NCBI RefSeq assembly: GCF_026130605.1
Contig: NZ_JANFAU010000003.1
Span: 124,001 to 188,000, forward strand
Direction of reading: 5' to 3'
DNA length: 64,000 bases
Source of the DNA: Sphingomonas lycopersici
Lineage (GTDB): Bacteria; Pseudomonadota; Alphaproteobacteria; Sphingomonadales; Sphingomonadaceae
This document shows positions 9,439-16,177 of the stretch, piece by piece (the first letter of the stretch is position 1; the number at the start of each line of letters is the position of its first letter). The position numbers and the translations under genes are program-made. The notes beneath the pieces were generated by a model, which was not told the DNA's origin, did no database searches, and was given only the letters and a program-made list of their open reading frames with translations.

Positions 9439-9881
9439 TTGCCTTCCAGCCCGGCGTGGAGCTTGGCGACATCCGCGCCGGTCATCGACCCGGCCTTGGC
9501 CTTGTAGCCGGCGATCTCGGCGGCGGAGAACGGCTTGAACGCCGGCCCGGTCTTGGCGATCGCGGTGCCGACATGATTGAGCACCGCGGCAATCGACGCC
9601 TCGTCGAGCCCGCCTTGCGCGGGCATCACCCCGCGATAGGGCTTGCCCTCGATCGTCAGCGGCCCGGCCAGCCCCTTGATCACCGCCAGCGCGAGATAGC
9701 GCCGCCCCTCGGGCTTGGCGGCGAGCGCGCGGAAATCTCCGCCGAGCGGGGGATAGGCCCCGGGCACCCCGGCGCCGGTCGCGGTGTGGCAGGCGGCGCA
9801 GCGGGTGAAGATCGCCTTGCCGTCCGGCGCCGCCACGGCCGCGGCGGGCAAGAGCGCGGCGAGCAGGATCAGCCGCCTCAT
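9435..9881 (-). CDS. Monohaem c-type cytochrome (first in operon)
   Basis: A 148-residue exported cytochrome c with signal peptide (MRRLILLAALLPAAAVAA), haem motif C28-AA-C31-H32 and candidate axial Met86 in YRGVMPAQGG. It overlaps the light-chain stop by 4 bp and the next cytochrome start by 4 bp, so the stoichiometry is probably coupled. The likely role is electron acceptor for the amine dehydrogenase in the periplasm. Together the two genes supply two haems, but neither resembles the dihaem MauG enzyme that completes the quinone cofactor. Confidence 0.88.
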   Translation of the reverse strand: MRRLILLAALLPAAAVAAPDGKAIFTRCAACHTATGAGVPGAYPPLGGDFRALAAKPEGRRYLALAVIKGLAGPLTIEGKPYRGVMPAQGGLDEASIAAVLNHVGTAIAKTGPAFKPFSAAEIAGYKAKAGSMTGADVAKLHAGLEGK

Positions 9882-10426
9882 TTCGGCTGCTCAAGCGCGA
9901 CGCCGACGATCACCGCGGTCGAGCAATTATAGACGCTGCTCTCCGACCCGAGGCACCAATTGTAATCGTTGTTCGATTGCGTGCGGACCTGCGGGCGATC
10001 GCCCTCGTTGCGGTTGCAGAGGCACTGGCCGCACGACGAGACGCCGCAGCAATCGTTATAGCTGATGATATAGGCGCGGTTGTCGGCGGGGTTGGTGCAG
10101 GTGCCGATCCAGGTGATCGGCGACATCTCGGTCCCCGGCGGGCACGAACTGACCGATCCGCCGCAGCAGGTGCAAAGGAAGCCGTCGATTGCGCAATAGC
10201 GCCAGTAATCGCAGGTCGTGCGATCGCCGGGGTCCTGCGGATTGCCTGAGGTCACCGGCTGATGCGGGGTGCCCCCGGGGTGGGTCGAGGCGCGCGCCAC
10301 CGGCAGCACCGGGAAGACCGCGGCGCCGGTGATCCCCATCCCCAATGTCGCCAAGAGGCTGCGCCGCGAGGTGCCGCGCGCAACCGAGCGGGCAAAGCGC
10401 TCGGCAAGCTTGTCGAAACCACGCAT
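9878..10426 (-). CDS. aauA: Amine dehydrogenase light chain, TTQ cofactor-bearing
   Basis: The catalytic small subunit of a periplasmic quinoprotein amine dehydrogenase. The 182-residue precursor has a Tat-like leader (TSRRSLLATLG). The mature part has 14 cysteines for its dense disulphide network. The two tryptophans that become tryptophan tryptophylquinone are visible as W106 (SPITWIGTC) and W157 (YNWCLG), 51 residues apart as in the known enzymes. The catalytic Asp is D125 in SYNDCCG, 19 residues after W106. The SPITWIGTC context resembles aromatic amine dehydrogenase more than methylamine dehydrogenase, so an aromatic or arylalkyl amine is favoured; this is inference. It is preceded by MauD and MauE, which are needed for its disulphides. 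Confidence 0.93.
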   Translation of the reverse strand: MRGFDKLAERFARSVARGTSRRSLLATLGMGITGAAVFPVLPVARASTHPGGTPHQPVTSGNPQDPGDRTTCDYWRYCAIDGFLCTCCGGSVSSCPPGTEMSPITWIGTCTNPADNRAYIISYNDCCGVSSCGQCLCNRNEGDRPQVRTQSNNDYNWCLGSESSVYNCSTAVIVGVALEQPK

Positions 10427-10429
10427 CGG

Positions 10430-11020
10430 TCATGCCTCCTTCTGGCGGCGGGCAAGGAAATCCTGGATCGAGGCGACCCCGTGCTCCTTGGCGACGAACA
10501 GGCTTTCGAGATGCTCGCGGCTGTTGATCAGCCCGAGCGAGGCGACCCTGCCGTCCTCGTCGAGCAGCACGGCATAGGGGAGCTTGGAGACCCCGAACGC
10601 GCGGCCGAGCGCTTCGGACAGCACCAGCGGCATCCCGCCGAGCCCATATTCGGCGATCAGCCGGCTGTAGGCCGATTTGGTCCCGTCACCGGCGAACACG
10701 ACGTCGAGCCAGTCGCTCTCCGCCCTGGCCGCCGAGCGCACCACCGGGAGCAGCGATTTGCACACCGGGCAATCGGGCGAGGCGAAGAAGAGAAGCTGGC
10801 TGCGTCCGTCGCGCCGTCCCCCGACCTCGAGCGGAACGCCCTCGATCGTGGTGACGGTCATCGGGCTTGCGACCTCGCCCACCTCGACCTTCTGGTGGAG
10901 GGTCAGTGCACCGGCCGGGGCGATGCGCTCGTGCAGGATACCGACCTGGCGCGCGAGCGCGGCGATCAGCACGCCTTGGACGATCACCGCCGCCCACAGC
11001 AGCAATTGAGATACCAGCAT
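10430..11020 (-). CDS. mauD: MauD-like thioredoxin-fold protein
   Basis: A 196-residue membrane-anchored, periplasm-facing protein: one N-terminal transmembrane helix (residues 3-24), then a thioredoxin-like domain with the CPVC motif at 84-87 (FFASPDCPVCKSL) and a cis-Pro region KLPYAVLLDEDG. MauD is known to be required for stable light chain, apparently by making or shuffling its six disulphides. The ATG shares one base with the stop of mauE (TGATG) after a GGA-rich ribosome-binding site, and the light-chain gene begins 3 bp after it. Confidence 0.92.
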   Translation of the reverse strand: MLVSQLLLWAAVIVQGVLIAALARQVGILHERIAPAGALTLHQKVEVGEVASPMTVTTIEGVPLEVGGRRDGRSQLLFFASPDCPVCKSLLPVVRSAARAESDWLDVVFAGDGTKSAYSRLIAEYGLGGMPLVLSEALGRAFGVSKLPYAVLLDEDGRVASLGLINSREHLESLFVAKEHGVASIQDFLARRQKEA

Positions 11021-11517
11021 CAGGATTTCCTCCACGCGGGATGGGGAATGGAGAGAAGTTCGGACGCGCCGAAATAGAGCGCGAGAAAGGCGAGCGCGGA
11101 CAGCAACGCCTCGGCCGGCGGCACCCCCTCGGGCGCCGGCAGCACAATGAGCACCGCCGCCAGCCCCGCGAGCAGCAGCGCGCGGAGGATATGCCCCGCG
11201 CCGACCGGGCGCGGACGCGCGGTGAAGTCGCACCCGCAGTCGAGCGTCTCGCCGCGCCGACGCCATAGCGCCAGCGCATAAGCGCTCCACAGCAAGGCGG
11301 CGATCAGCGCCCCGGCGACGGTCGCCGCCGGGATGACGAGACAAAGTGCGGCGATCGCCTCGGCCGCCGCGGCGACCACCAGCAGCAATTGTCCGGCCGA
11401 CGGGGAGACCCCGGCCAACCGCGCCGTCGCCGTAGCGAACCGCGCGCCCGACTGCGCCTTGTGCGCGGCGGACACCGCCAGCACCAGCGCGAGGAACAGG
11501 GGGAGCGGCGCCATCAT
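11020..11517 (-). CDS. mauE: MauE-like integral membrane protein
   Basis: A 165-residue membrane protein with four predicted helices (about 5-18, 44-62, 66-84, 108-126) and a conserved cytoplasm-proximal cysteine pair in LDCGCDF. MauE is essential for amine dehydrogenase light-chain assembly and is thought to work with MauD, probably as its electron donor or acceptor in DsbD style. It overlaps the heavy-chain stop by 4 bp and the mauD start by 1 bp. Confidence 0.9.
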   Translation of the reverse strand: MMAPLPLFLALVLAVSAAHKAQSGARFATATARLAGVSPSAGQLLLVVAAAAEAIAALCLVIPAATVAGALIAALLWSAYALALWRRRGETLDCGCDFTARPRPVGAGHILRALLLAGLAAVLIVLPAPEGVPPAEALLSALAFLALYFGASELLSIPHPAWRKS

Positions 11518-12695
11518 TCGACCGGGGTGATGACCATCGGGCTGAACGCGACGGTCGCGCCCAATGACCGGACGAAGGCGCCGCTCGCGGCGTCATAGAC
11601 GTCGATCGCGCCGTCGGCGCGCGACACCACCATATGCGGCTGCGCCTCGCGCGTCACCGCGACCGCGATCGACTGGCCCTTCAATGCGATGCGCGCGACG
11701 CGGGCCTTTTTCGCGGGGTCGATCACCCACACTTCGGTGCCGCCGTCCTTGTGGCTGCCTTCTTTGCCGGCGGGATTCATCAGCACATAGAGCCGGCCGG
11801 CGGCATCCGAATTGATCACCTGCCAGCCGCTCGGGCGCCATTCGGGGGTGGCGCCCGGCGCGGTGCCGACGCTGAACGAACCGGGGATCACCTTCGCCAC
11901 CTCGCCCGAGAGGTCGAAGCCCTGGAGCAAACCCTTCTGGCTGATGAACCAAGCCGTCTGGCCGACCATCGCGGGGTTGCTGAACAGCGGCTGGTTGTCG
12001 ATGTCCTGTACCGTCTTGATCGTCTTCGACGTCGCGACCTTGCCCTGCGCGTCGAGCGTCGCGCTGAAGATCGAGCCGTCGGCGCACAGGCTGGAAAAGC
12101 CGCGCGGGCCGGTCGGGTAGATTTGCGAGCAGCCCGGCAGATCGATCTCGTTGAGCACCTTGCGCGCGTCGAGATCGACCACGGTGACCGATTGCGCCGG
12201 GGTGAAATTGGCGACCAGCGCCCATTTCTCGTCATTGGTGAACTGGAACAGGTGGGGATAGACCACCGAGAGCTGGCGCTTGCCGCCAGGGAGCACGATC
12301 TCGCCCTTGGGTTTCAGATCCTTCATGTCCCAGAAGGTGATCGCATCGGTGCGCTCGCCGCGCGTCAGCCGCGAATAGAAGGTCTCGGCGGTCAGTATCT
12401 CTTGCCGCTTGGCCGAGTAGAGCGAATTGCCGAATTGCGCCGAGCGGACGATCGCCTTCAACGGATGATCGGCCGAGGCGGTATCGACCACCACCACGCG
12501 CCCGTCGACGATCGCGTTGAAATTGAGATCGTTGATGAGCACCCAGCTTTTCGGCCATTGCGCCGGCAAGGGCGTGACGCTGGGGATCGTTTCCTCCGGC
12601 AACGGCGCCGTGCCCGTTCCGGGCGCTGCGCCGGCCAGCGTCGGAAGCGCGGCAACACCGAGCGCGGTTGAACACAACCGGGCGAACCACCTCAT
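11514..12695 (-). CDS. aauB: Amine dehydrogenase heavy chain
   Basis: The 393-residue large subunit, a seven-bladed beta-propeller that clamps the light chain and forms the substrate channel. It has a signal peptide (cleavage after LAGAA). Family-typical stretches include LINDLNFNAIVDGRVVVVD, VYPHLFQFTNDEKWALVANF and CSQIYPTGPRGFSSLCADGS. The start at 12695 was chosen over an in-frame ATG 18 bp upstream because GGGAGGTGCAGC lies directly before it. First gene of the nine-gene operon; the promoter with three direct repeats is just upstream, facing a divergent TetR gene. No mauF or mauG homologue is present in the operon. Confidence 0.93.
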   Translation of the reverse strand: MRWFARLCSTALGVAALPTLAGAAPGTGTAPLPEETIPSVTPLPAQWPKSWVLINDLNFNAIVDGRVVVVDTASADHPLKAIVRSAQFGNSLYSAKRQEILTAETFYSRLTRGERTDAITFWDMKDLKPKGEIVLPGGKRQLSVVYPHLFQFTNDEKWALVANFTPAQSVTVVDLDARKVLNEIDLPGCSQIYPTGPRGFSSLCADGSIFSATLDAQGKVATSKTIKTVQDIDNQPLFSNPAMVGQTAWFISQKGLLQGFDLSGEVAKVIPGSFSVGTAPGATPEWRPSGWQVINSDAAGRLYVLMNPAGKEGSHKDGGTEVWVIDPAKKARVARIALKGQSIAVAVTREAQPHMVVSRADGAIDVYDAASGAFVRSLGATVAFSPMVITPVE

Positions 12696-12737
12696 GCTGC
12701 ACCTCCCTGACATCGCCGTTCGAGCGGCGTTGCAGGA

Positions 12738-12766
12738 ATAATGTGCGTCCGACCTAATTCTGTCAA
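12738..12766 (-). promoter_or_regulatory. Sigma-70 promoter of the amine dehydrogenase operon
   Basis: On the minus strand a consensus -35 TTGACA (12766-12761) is followed after exactly 17 bp by CATTAT (12743-12738). Transcription should begin near 12731, leaving about 36 nt of leader before the heavy-chain ATG. The -35 box lies between the first and second of three direct repeats, and the first repeat fills much of the spacer, so the repeats must affect polymerase binding. Confidence 0.7.
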
Positions 12767-12798
12767 TCGACCTAAATCTGGCGAGTGACCTAATTTTG
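12751..12798. repeat. Three 12-bp direct repeats at exact 18-bp period
   Basis: Copies are GACCTAATTCTG (12751-12762), GACCTAAATCTG (12769-12780) and GACCTAATTTTG (12787-12798), each starting 18 bp after the last. They occupy the 145-bp divergent region between the amine dehydrogenase operon and its TetR neighbour and overlap the operon promoter. The period (not quite two helical turns) and direct orientation differ from the single palindrome usual for TetR proteins. Confidence 0.8.
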
Positions 12799-12840
12799 AA
12801 AAGCTGTTATAGGCGCCGCGATACCGGGAGATGAATTGTT

Positions 12841-13500
12841 ATGAATCAGGATGATAATCTGTCATTTGTGGTCCCAGACCTGATCGTGCCGGAACGCGAC
12901 GGGGGCTATTCCAAGGGACATGAGACCCGCGAAATGATCCTTCGCGCGGCGCTGTCGATCCTGATCGACGAGGGATATCGCGCGATGTCGATGCGCCGAG
13001 TCGCGGCTGCCTGCGGGATGAAATTCGGCAACCTCACTTATCATTATCGCACCCGCGAGGATCTGGTGCGCGAACTGCTCGACGGGATGATCAGCAGCTA
13101 TGAGGTCGAATTCGAGGCGATCGTCCACCAGCCCGATCTCACCCCCGACGAGCGGCTCGAGCGCTATTGCCGGCTGGTGCTCGACGATATCACGACCAAG
13201 AAGACGACCCGGCTGTTCCCCGAATTATGGGCTTTGTCGAACCACGATCCGTTCGTCTATGAGCGGATGCACGAGCTCTACACCCGCGCGCGCCGCCCGC
13301 TGTTCGAGGTGGTGGCGGAAATCCGCCCCGATCTGTCGACCGAGGATCAGGAAACGCTGACCTTGTTCATCTCTTATTCGATGGAGGGATCGACGATCTT
13401 CGCGGGCTATGAAAAGCCGTTCCGATCGCAGATGAATCGGATCAAACACGTATCGATCGAGGCGTTTCGCGAGTTGGTGCACAACTTCAAGCGGAGTTGA
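12841..13500 (+). CDS. TetR family regulator, divergent from the amine dehydrogenase operon
   Basis: A 219-residue regulator with an extended 25-residue lead-in, then a TetR helix-turn-helix (about 30-75: MSMRRVAAACGMKFGNLTYHY) and a helical ligand-binding half. It begins 145 bp from the heavy-chain gene on the opposite strand with the direct-repeat array between them, which makes it the prime candidate for controlling the operon and itself. The ligand is presumably the amine or a product. The next gene starts 4 bp after its stop, suggesting cotranscription. Confidence 0.9.
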   Translation: MNQDDNLSFVVPDLIVPERDGGYSKGHETREMILRAALSILIDEGYRAMSMRRVAAACGMKFGNLTYHYRTREDLVRELLDGMISSYEVEFEAIVHQPDLTPDERLERYCRLVLDDITTKKTTRLFPELWALSNHDPFVYERMHELYTRARRPLFEVVAEIRPDLSTEDQETLTLFISYSMEGSTIFAGYEKPFRSQMNRIKHVSIEAFRELVHNFKRS

Positions 13501-13504
13501 ACGC

Positions 13505-14200
13505 ATGGTTACCGAGCCCAGGCCGATGTCCCGCGGCGGCAAGATCGCTTACGCCATCGGGCTGCCGCTCGGTCTTCTCATGCTGGTCTTTCTGCCGATC
13601 GGCCGGCTCGATTGGGTGCCGGGCTGGGTGTTCATCGGCTTCCTCTTCGTCACCTACGGGATTGCCGCGTCGGTCCTGCTTCGGGTCAATCCCGCGATCT
13701 TCCGCGCGCGCAACCGCTTCCAGCCGGGGACGCAGCGCTGGGATCTGATCCTGCTGTCGCTGATGCTCCCGGCGATGGTGATCGAGATTCCGCTCGCGAC
13801 GCTCGACGCCGGGCGGATGCATTGGTCGGTGGTGTCCCCCGCGATCGTCGTGCTGGGCTATGCCTTGCTCGGCGGCGGGATCGCGTTCGGCGGGTGGGCG
13901 CAGGCGGTCAATCGCTTCTTCGAACCCGGCGTCAGGCTCCAGCGCGAGCGCGGGCAGCATGTCATCACCGACGGGCCGTATCGCTTCGTCCGCCACCCCG
14001 GCTATGTCAGCGCGCTGATGGTCTTCGCCGGGCTGGCGCTAGCGCTGGCGTCGTGGTGGGCGCTGATCCCTGCGGCCTGGGCAAGCGCACTGCTGATCGT
14101 GCGGACGCGGTGGGAGGATGCGCTGCTTCACGCCGAGCTGGCCGGCTATGCCGATTACGCCCGGCGGACGCGTTACCGGCTGCTGCCGGGCGTGTGGTGA
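13505..14200 (+). CDS. Isoprenylcysteine carboxyl methyltransferase-like membrane protein
   Basis: A 231-residue multi-pass protein (hydrophobic segments near 15-30, 36-55, 77-95, 107-125, 165-195). The C-terminal half has the family pattern DGPYRFVRHPGYVSAL and WEDALLHAELAGYADYARRT, where the His, Pro and Glu help bind S-adenosylmethionine. Bacterial relatives methylate unknown lipophilic acceptors or phospholipid-like substrates. It directly follows the TetR gene by 4 bp, so it may be coregulated with the amine operon, but no functional link is apparent. Confidence 0.85.
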   Translation: MVTEPRPMSRGGKIAYAIGLPLGLLMLVFLPIGRLDWVPGWVFIGFLFVTYGIAASVLLRVNPAIFRARNRFQPGTQRWDLILLSLMLPAMVIEIPLATLDAGRMHWSVVSPAIVVLGYALLGGGIAFGGWAQAVNRFFEPGVRLQRERGQHVITDGPYRFVRHPGYVSALMVFAGLALALASWWALIPAAWASALLIVRTRWEDALLHAELAGYADYARRTRYRLLPGVW

Positions 14201-14203
14201 GCG

Positions 14204-14698
14204 CTATACCAAGGTCGGACGCGAGCGGATCGCGTTGAGCACCGGCGGTGCGACGCGATAGACCGCCATCCGCCGCCCGCCGCGGTTGACGTGATCGGTC
14301 ACCCGTCCGGCATAATAGCGCCGCACCAGCCCGGCGCGGACCAGATCGGAAACCGCGCGGCTGACATTGGCCTTGCCGACCGCCAGCGCTTCCTCGGCCA
14401 GCGCCGCCTCCAATTTCTCGGGATCGTCACTGCCGATCCGCGCCGCCACCCTGGCCCGCAGCCCGGCACGGCGTCGGTCGCGCGCTGCGAGCGGGACGAG
14501 CTGGCGCGCGAGCCAGTCGCGCAACGACAGCCGCTCCCCTGCCCCGCCGCGCACCCACGGCCCCGCCTCGCCATCGGGGCGCGCCGCCTCGGCGATCAGC
14601 CCGAGGACGAGAAAGGCATAGCGCGGGCGGCTGGAAGCATCCGCCAGCGAGGCGAGGATCGAACCCAGATCGGGCCGGGCGGCGCTGTCTTCGGTCAT
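14204..14698 (-). CDS. Uncharacterised protein with C-terminal winged-helix-like region
   Basis: A 164-residue protein I do not recognise. The last 60 residues (KANVSRAVSDLVRAGLVRRYYAG, then RRMAVYRV) look like a winged helix: recognition helix and a beta-wing with YRV. The N-terminal half is Ala/Arg/Leu-rich and helical. It may be a DNA-binding protein. It is convergent with the methyltransferase (3-bp gap) and followed on its own upstream side by a repeat-filled 310-bp gap. Confidence 0.6.
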   Translation of the reverse strand: MTEDSAARPDLGSILASLADASSRPRYAFLVLGLIAEAARPDGEAGPWVRGGAGERLSLRDWLARQLVPLAARDRRRAGLRARVAARIGSDDPEKLEAALAEEALAVGKANVSRAVSDLVRAGLVRRYYAGRVTDHVNRGGRRMAVYRVAPPVLNAIRSRPTLV

Positions 14699-14764
14699 GC
14701 CGCAGAATCAAGCACATGCGGAACGAATAGTGAATCCCACTTCTGCGCCCGGCATCAACTTTGT

Positions 14765-15013
14765 CGTGGGTGACACTTTGCCTGAAGGACGGCCGCACCC
14801 CGCCGCATCCCTCGTTACCCCCGGTCTTGGGCCGGGGTCCATCGTACCGCAGACTCCGTGGCAAGAACCTCTTGCTTCGCGCTCGCCTCCCGGTGGATCC
14901 CGGCTCAAGACCGGGTGGCAGGGGGCCTTCCCGGCTCCAAACCGCCACGGATGACAGTCTGCCGCGCCGATTCTGGTAAAGTGTCACCCGTGGCGCTCCG
15001 GGCAAAGTGTCAC
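14765..15013. repeat. Inverted-repeat-bounded intergenic element
   Basis: The gap between the winged-helix and RES genes holds GGGTGACACTTT at 14768-14779 and its exact complement AAAGTGTCACCC at 14978-14989, with matching flanks over about 18 bp. A third copy, AAAGTGTCAC, sits at 15004-15013 touching the RES stop. Inside are two inverted copies of the CCCGGTCTTGNGCCGGG type intergenic palindrome (about 14818-14844 and 14892-14918). No coding sequence is seen. It resembles a small non-autonomous element or a composite intergenic repeat. Confidence 0.55.
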
Positions 15014-15720
15014 GCGTCGACGATGCGGAACACCGCCCCCGTTCCGGCATTGCGGACCAGATCGACCGCGCTGCCGTTCCAGTGATAATCGAGATGCCGC
15101 CCCTGCACCGGCGCGGCGGCGCAATCGGGGTAGAACAGCGCGACGCATTCACCCCCCGGATAGCGCACGCTGGGATAGACGATGCCGTCCGCCTCCGACG
15201 CGCGCATCCGTGCCGCAAAACGCTGCGCCGGGGCATAATCGTCCGGATCGAGCAAATCGTCCGCACCCGCCGCGCGCAGATCGACGAGATCTCCCGACAC
15301 GTTGAGCACGATCTCGCGGAACTGCGAGGTCCAGCCCGGCGGCTCGGCGGTGCGCGCCATGAAGCGCGCATGGTGGTGGATCGTCTCGAACAGCGCGGTC
15401 TCGTAGCGATCCCCGACATAGAGCACGCCATAATCGCCCGCCGAAAAGCGGCTCGGCCGGTCGGGGCTGACATGCGTGAACGAGGCCATCAGCCACGACG
15501 CCCCCGGCCCGCCCACGCGGCGGTCGGCCGGCACCAGATCGAGGTTGCCGATCGTCGCCATGATGCGCGGATTGGTCTTCTGCTCGGCCGAGAGCAGCAG
15601 CGGCCAGTCGGCCGGATCGGCGATATCCTCGAACAGGTCGATCGGCGGAAACAGACTGCGGATGATCCGTACCGCGCCCTTCCATTCGAGATGCGTGGTC
15701 GCGGCCTCGGCCGCCGTCAC
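15010..15720 (-). CDS. RES-domain toxin (NAD-degrading family)
   Basis: About 236 residues with the RES fold: N-terminal R/Y region, the RYETALFETIHHHARFM block containing the family Glu, and DGIVYPSVRYPGGECVALFY near the end. RES toxins (ParT, MbcT) attack NAD+ or ADP-ribosylate targets and are held inactive by an Xre/MbcA/ParS antitoxin. The GTG at 15720 forms a GTGA overlap with the antitoxin stop; a second GTG one codon earlier is also possible. The antitoxin comes first, the normal order for this class. Confidence 0.88.
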   Translation of the reverse strand: MTAAEAATTHLEWKGAVRIIRSLFPPIDLFEDIADPADWPLLLSAEQKTNPRIMATIGNLDLVPADRRVGGPGASWLMASFTHVSPDRPSRFSAGDYGVLYVGDRYETALFETIHHHARFMARTAEPPGWTSQFREIVLNVSGDLVDLRAAGADDLLDPDDYAPAQRFAARMRASEADGIVYPSVRYPGGECVALFYPDCAAAPVQGRHLDYHWNGSAVDLVRNAGTGAVFRIVDA

Positions 15721-16130
15721 CACCCGCCGCGCTCGGCGTCGAGATAACGCCGCACCCGCATGATATCGGTCAGTTCGCCGCCCAGCATCACGTCGAGCGC
15801 GCTCGCGCCGGCGAAGGCGCGATTGGCGGCGCGCACCCAGCCATAACCGCGCTGCGGCTCGCTGAAGATGATCCTGAGCGCCTTATGGATGCCGAGCAGG
15901 TTGGAGAGCCGCGCGCGACCGTCGCGCGAGATCCGCCCCGGCCCTTCCGCCTTCCAGCGGCGATAGCTGCGCACCGGCATGTCGAGCAAGGTCGCGGCCT
16001 GCTCGTCGGTGACGCCCCATTTGCCGAACAGGTTGAGCGTGGCACGGAACATCGCCTCGCCCTCCTCCTGCGTAATCGGGTCGGCGCGGAACGCCTGGGG
16101 TGCGGTATCAACCGGCTGCAATGCCAACAT
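15717..16130 (-). CDS. Xre/MbcA/ParS-type antitoxin
   Basis: A 137-residue antitoxin. The N-terminal half holds a helix-turn-helix of the Xre-like kind (TDEQAATLLDMPVRSYRRWK). The C-terminal ParS domain is recognisable from LSNLLGIHKALRIIF, GWVRAANRAFAGASALDVML and a final VRRYLDAERGGW that plugs the toxin active site. ATG at 16130 was chosen (GGAG 8 bp upstream) over an in-frame TTG. CCATATGG palindromes directly upstream fit autoregulation. Confidence 0.88.
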   Translation of the reverse strand: MLALQPVDTAPQAFRADPITQEEGEAMFRATLNLFGKWGVTDEQAATLLDMPVRSYRRWKAEGPGRISRDGRARLSNLLGIHKALRIIFSEPQRGYGWVRAANRAFAGASALDVMLGGELTDIMRVRRYLDAERGGW

Positions 16131-16139
16131 GGTCAATCT

Positions 16140-16177
16140 CCATATGGCATCATATATGGGATGTCAGGCCATATGGC
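16140..16177. promoter_or_regulatory. Palindromic operator of the RES/Xre operon
   Basis: CCATATGG occurs at 16140-16147 and again, within the 10-bp palindrome GCCATATGGC, at 16168-16177; a related CATATATGG lies between. They start 9 bp upstream of the antitoxin ATG and run into the last codons of the acyltransferase gene, so the operon's control region is embedded in its neighbour. Confidence 0.55.

Noticed and set aside
8953..9881. The two cytochrome genes as a split MauG
   Set aside because: Both are small class I-type monohaem cytochromes with their own signal peptides; together they are shorter than MauG and lack its peroxidase-like motifs.
14765..14993. An insertion sequence with terminal inverted repeats
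   Set aside because: No transposase or remnant lies between the repeats and no target-site duplication is evident; recorded only as an inverted-repeat element.
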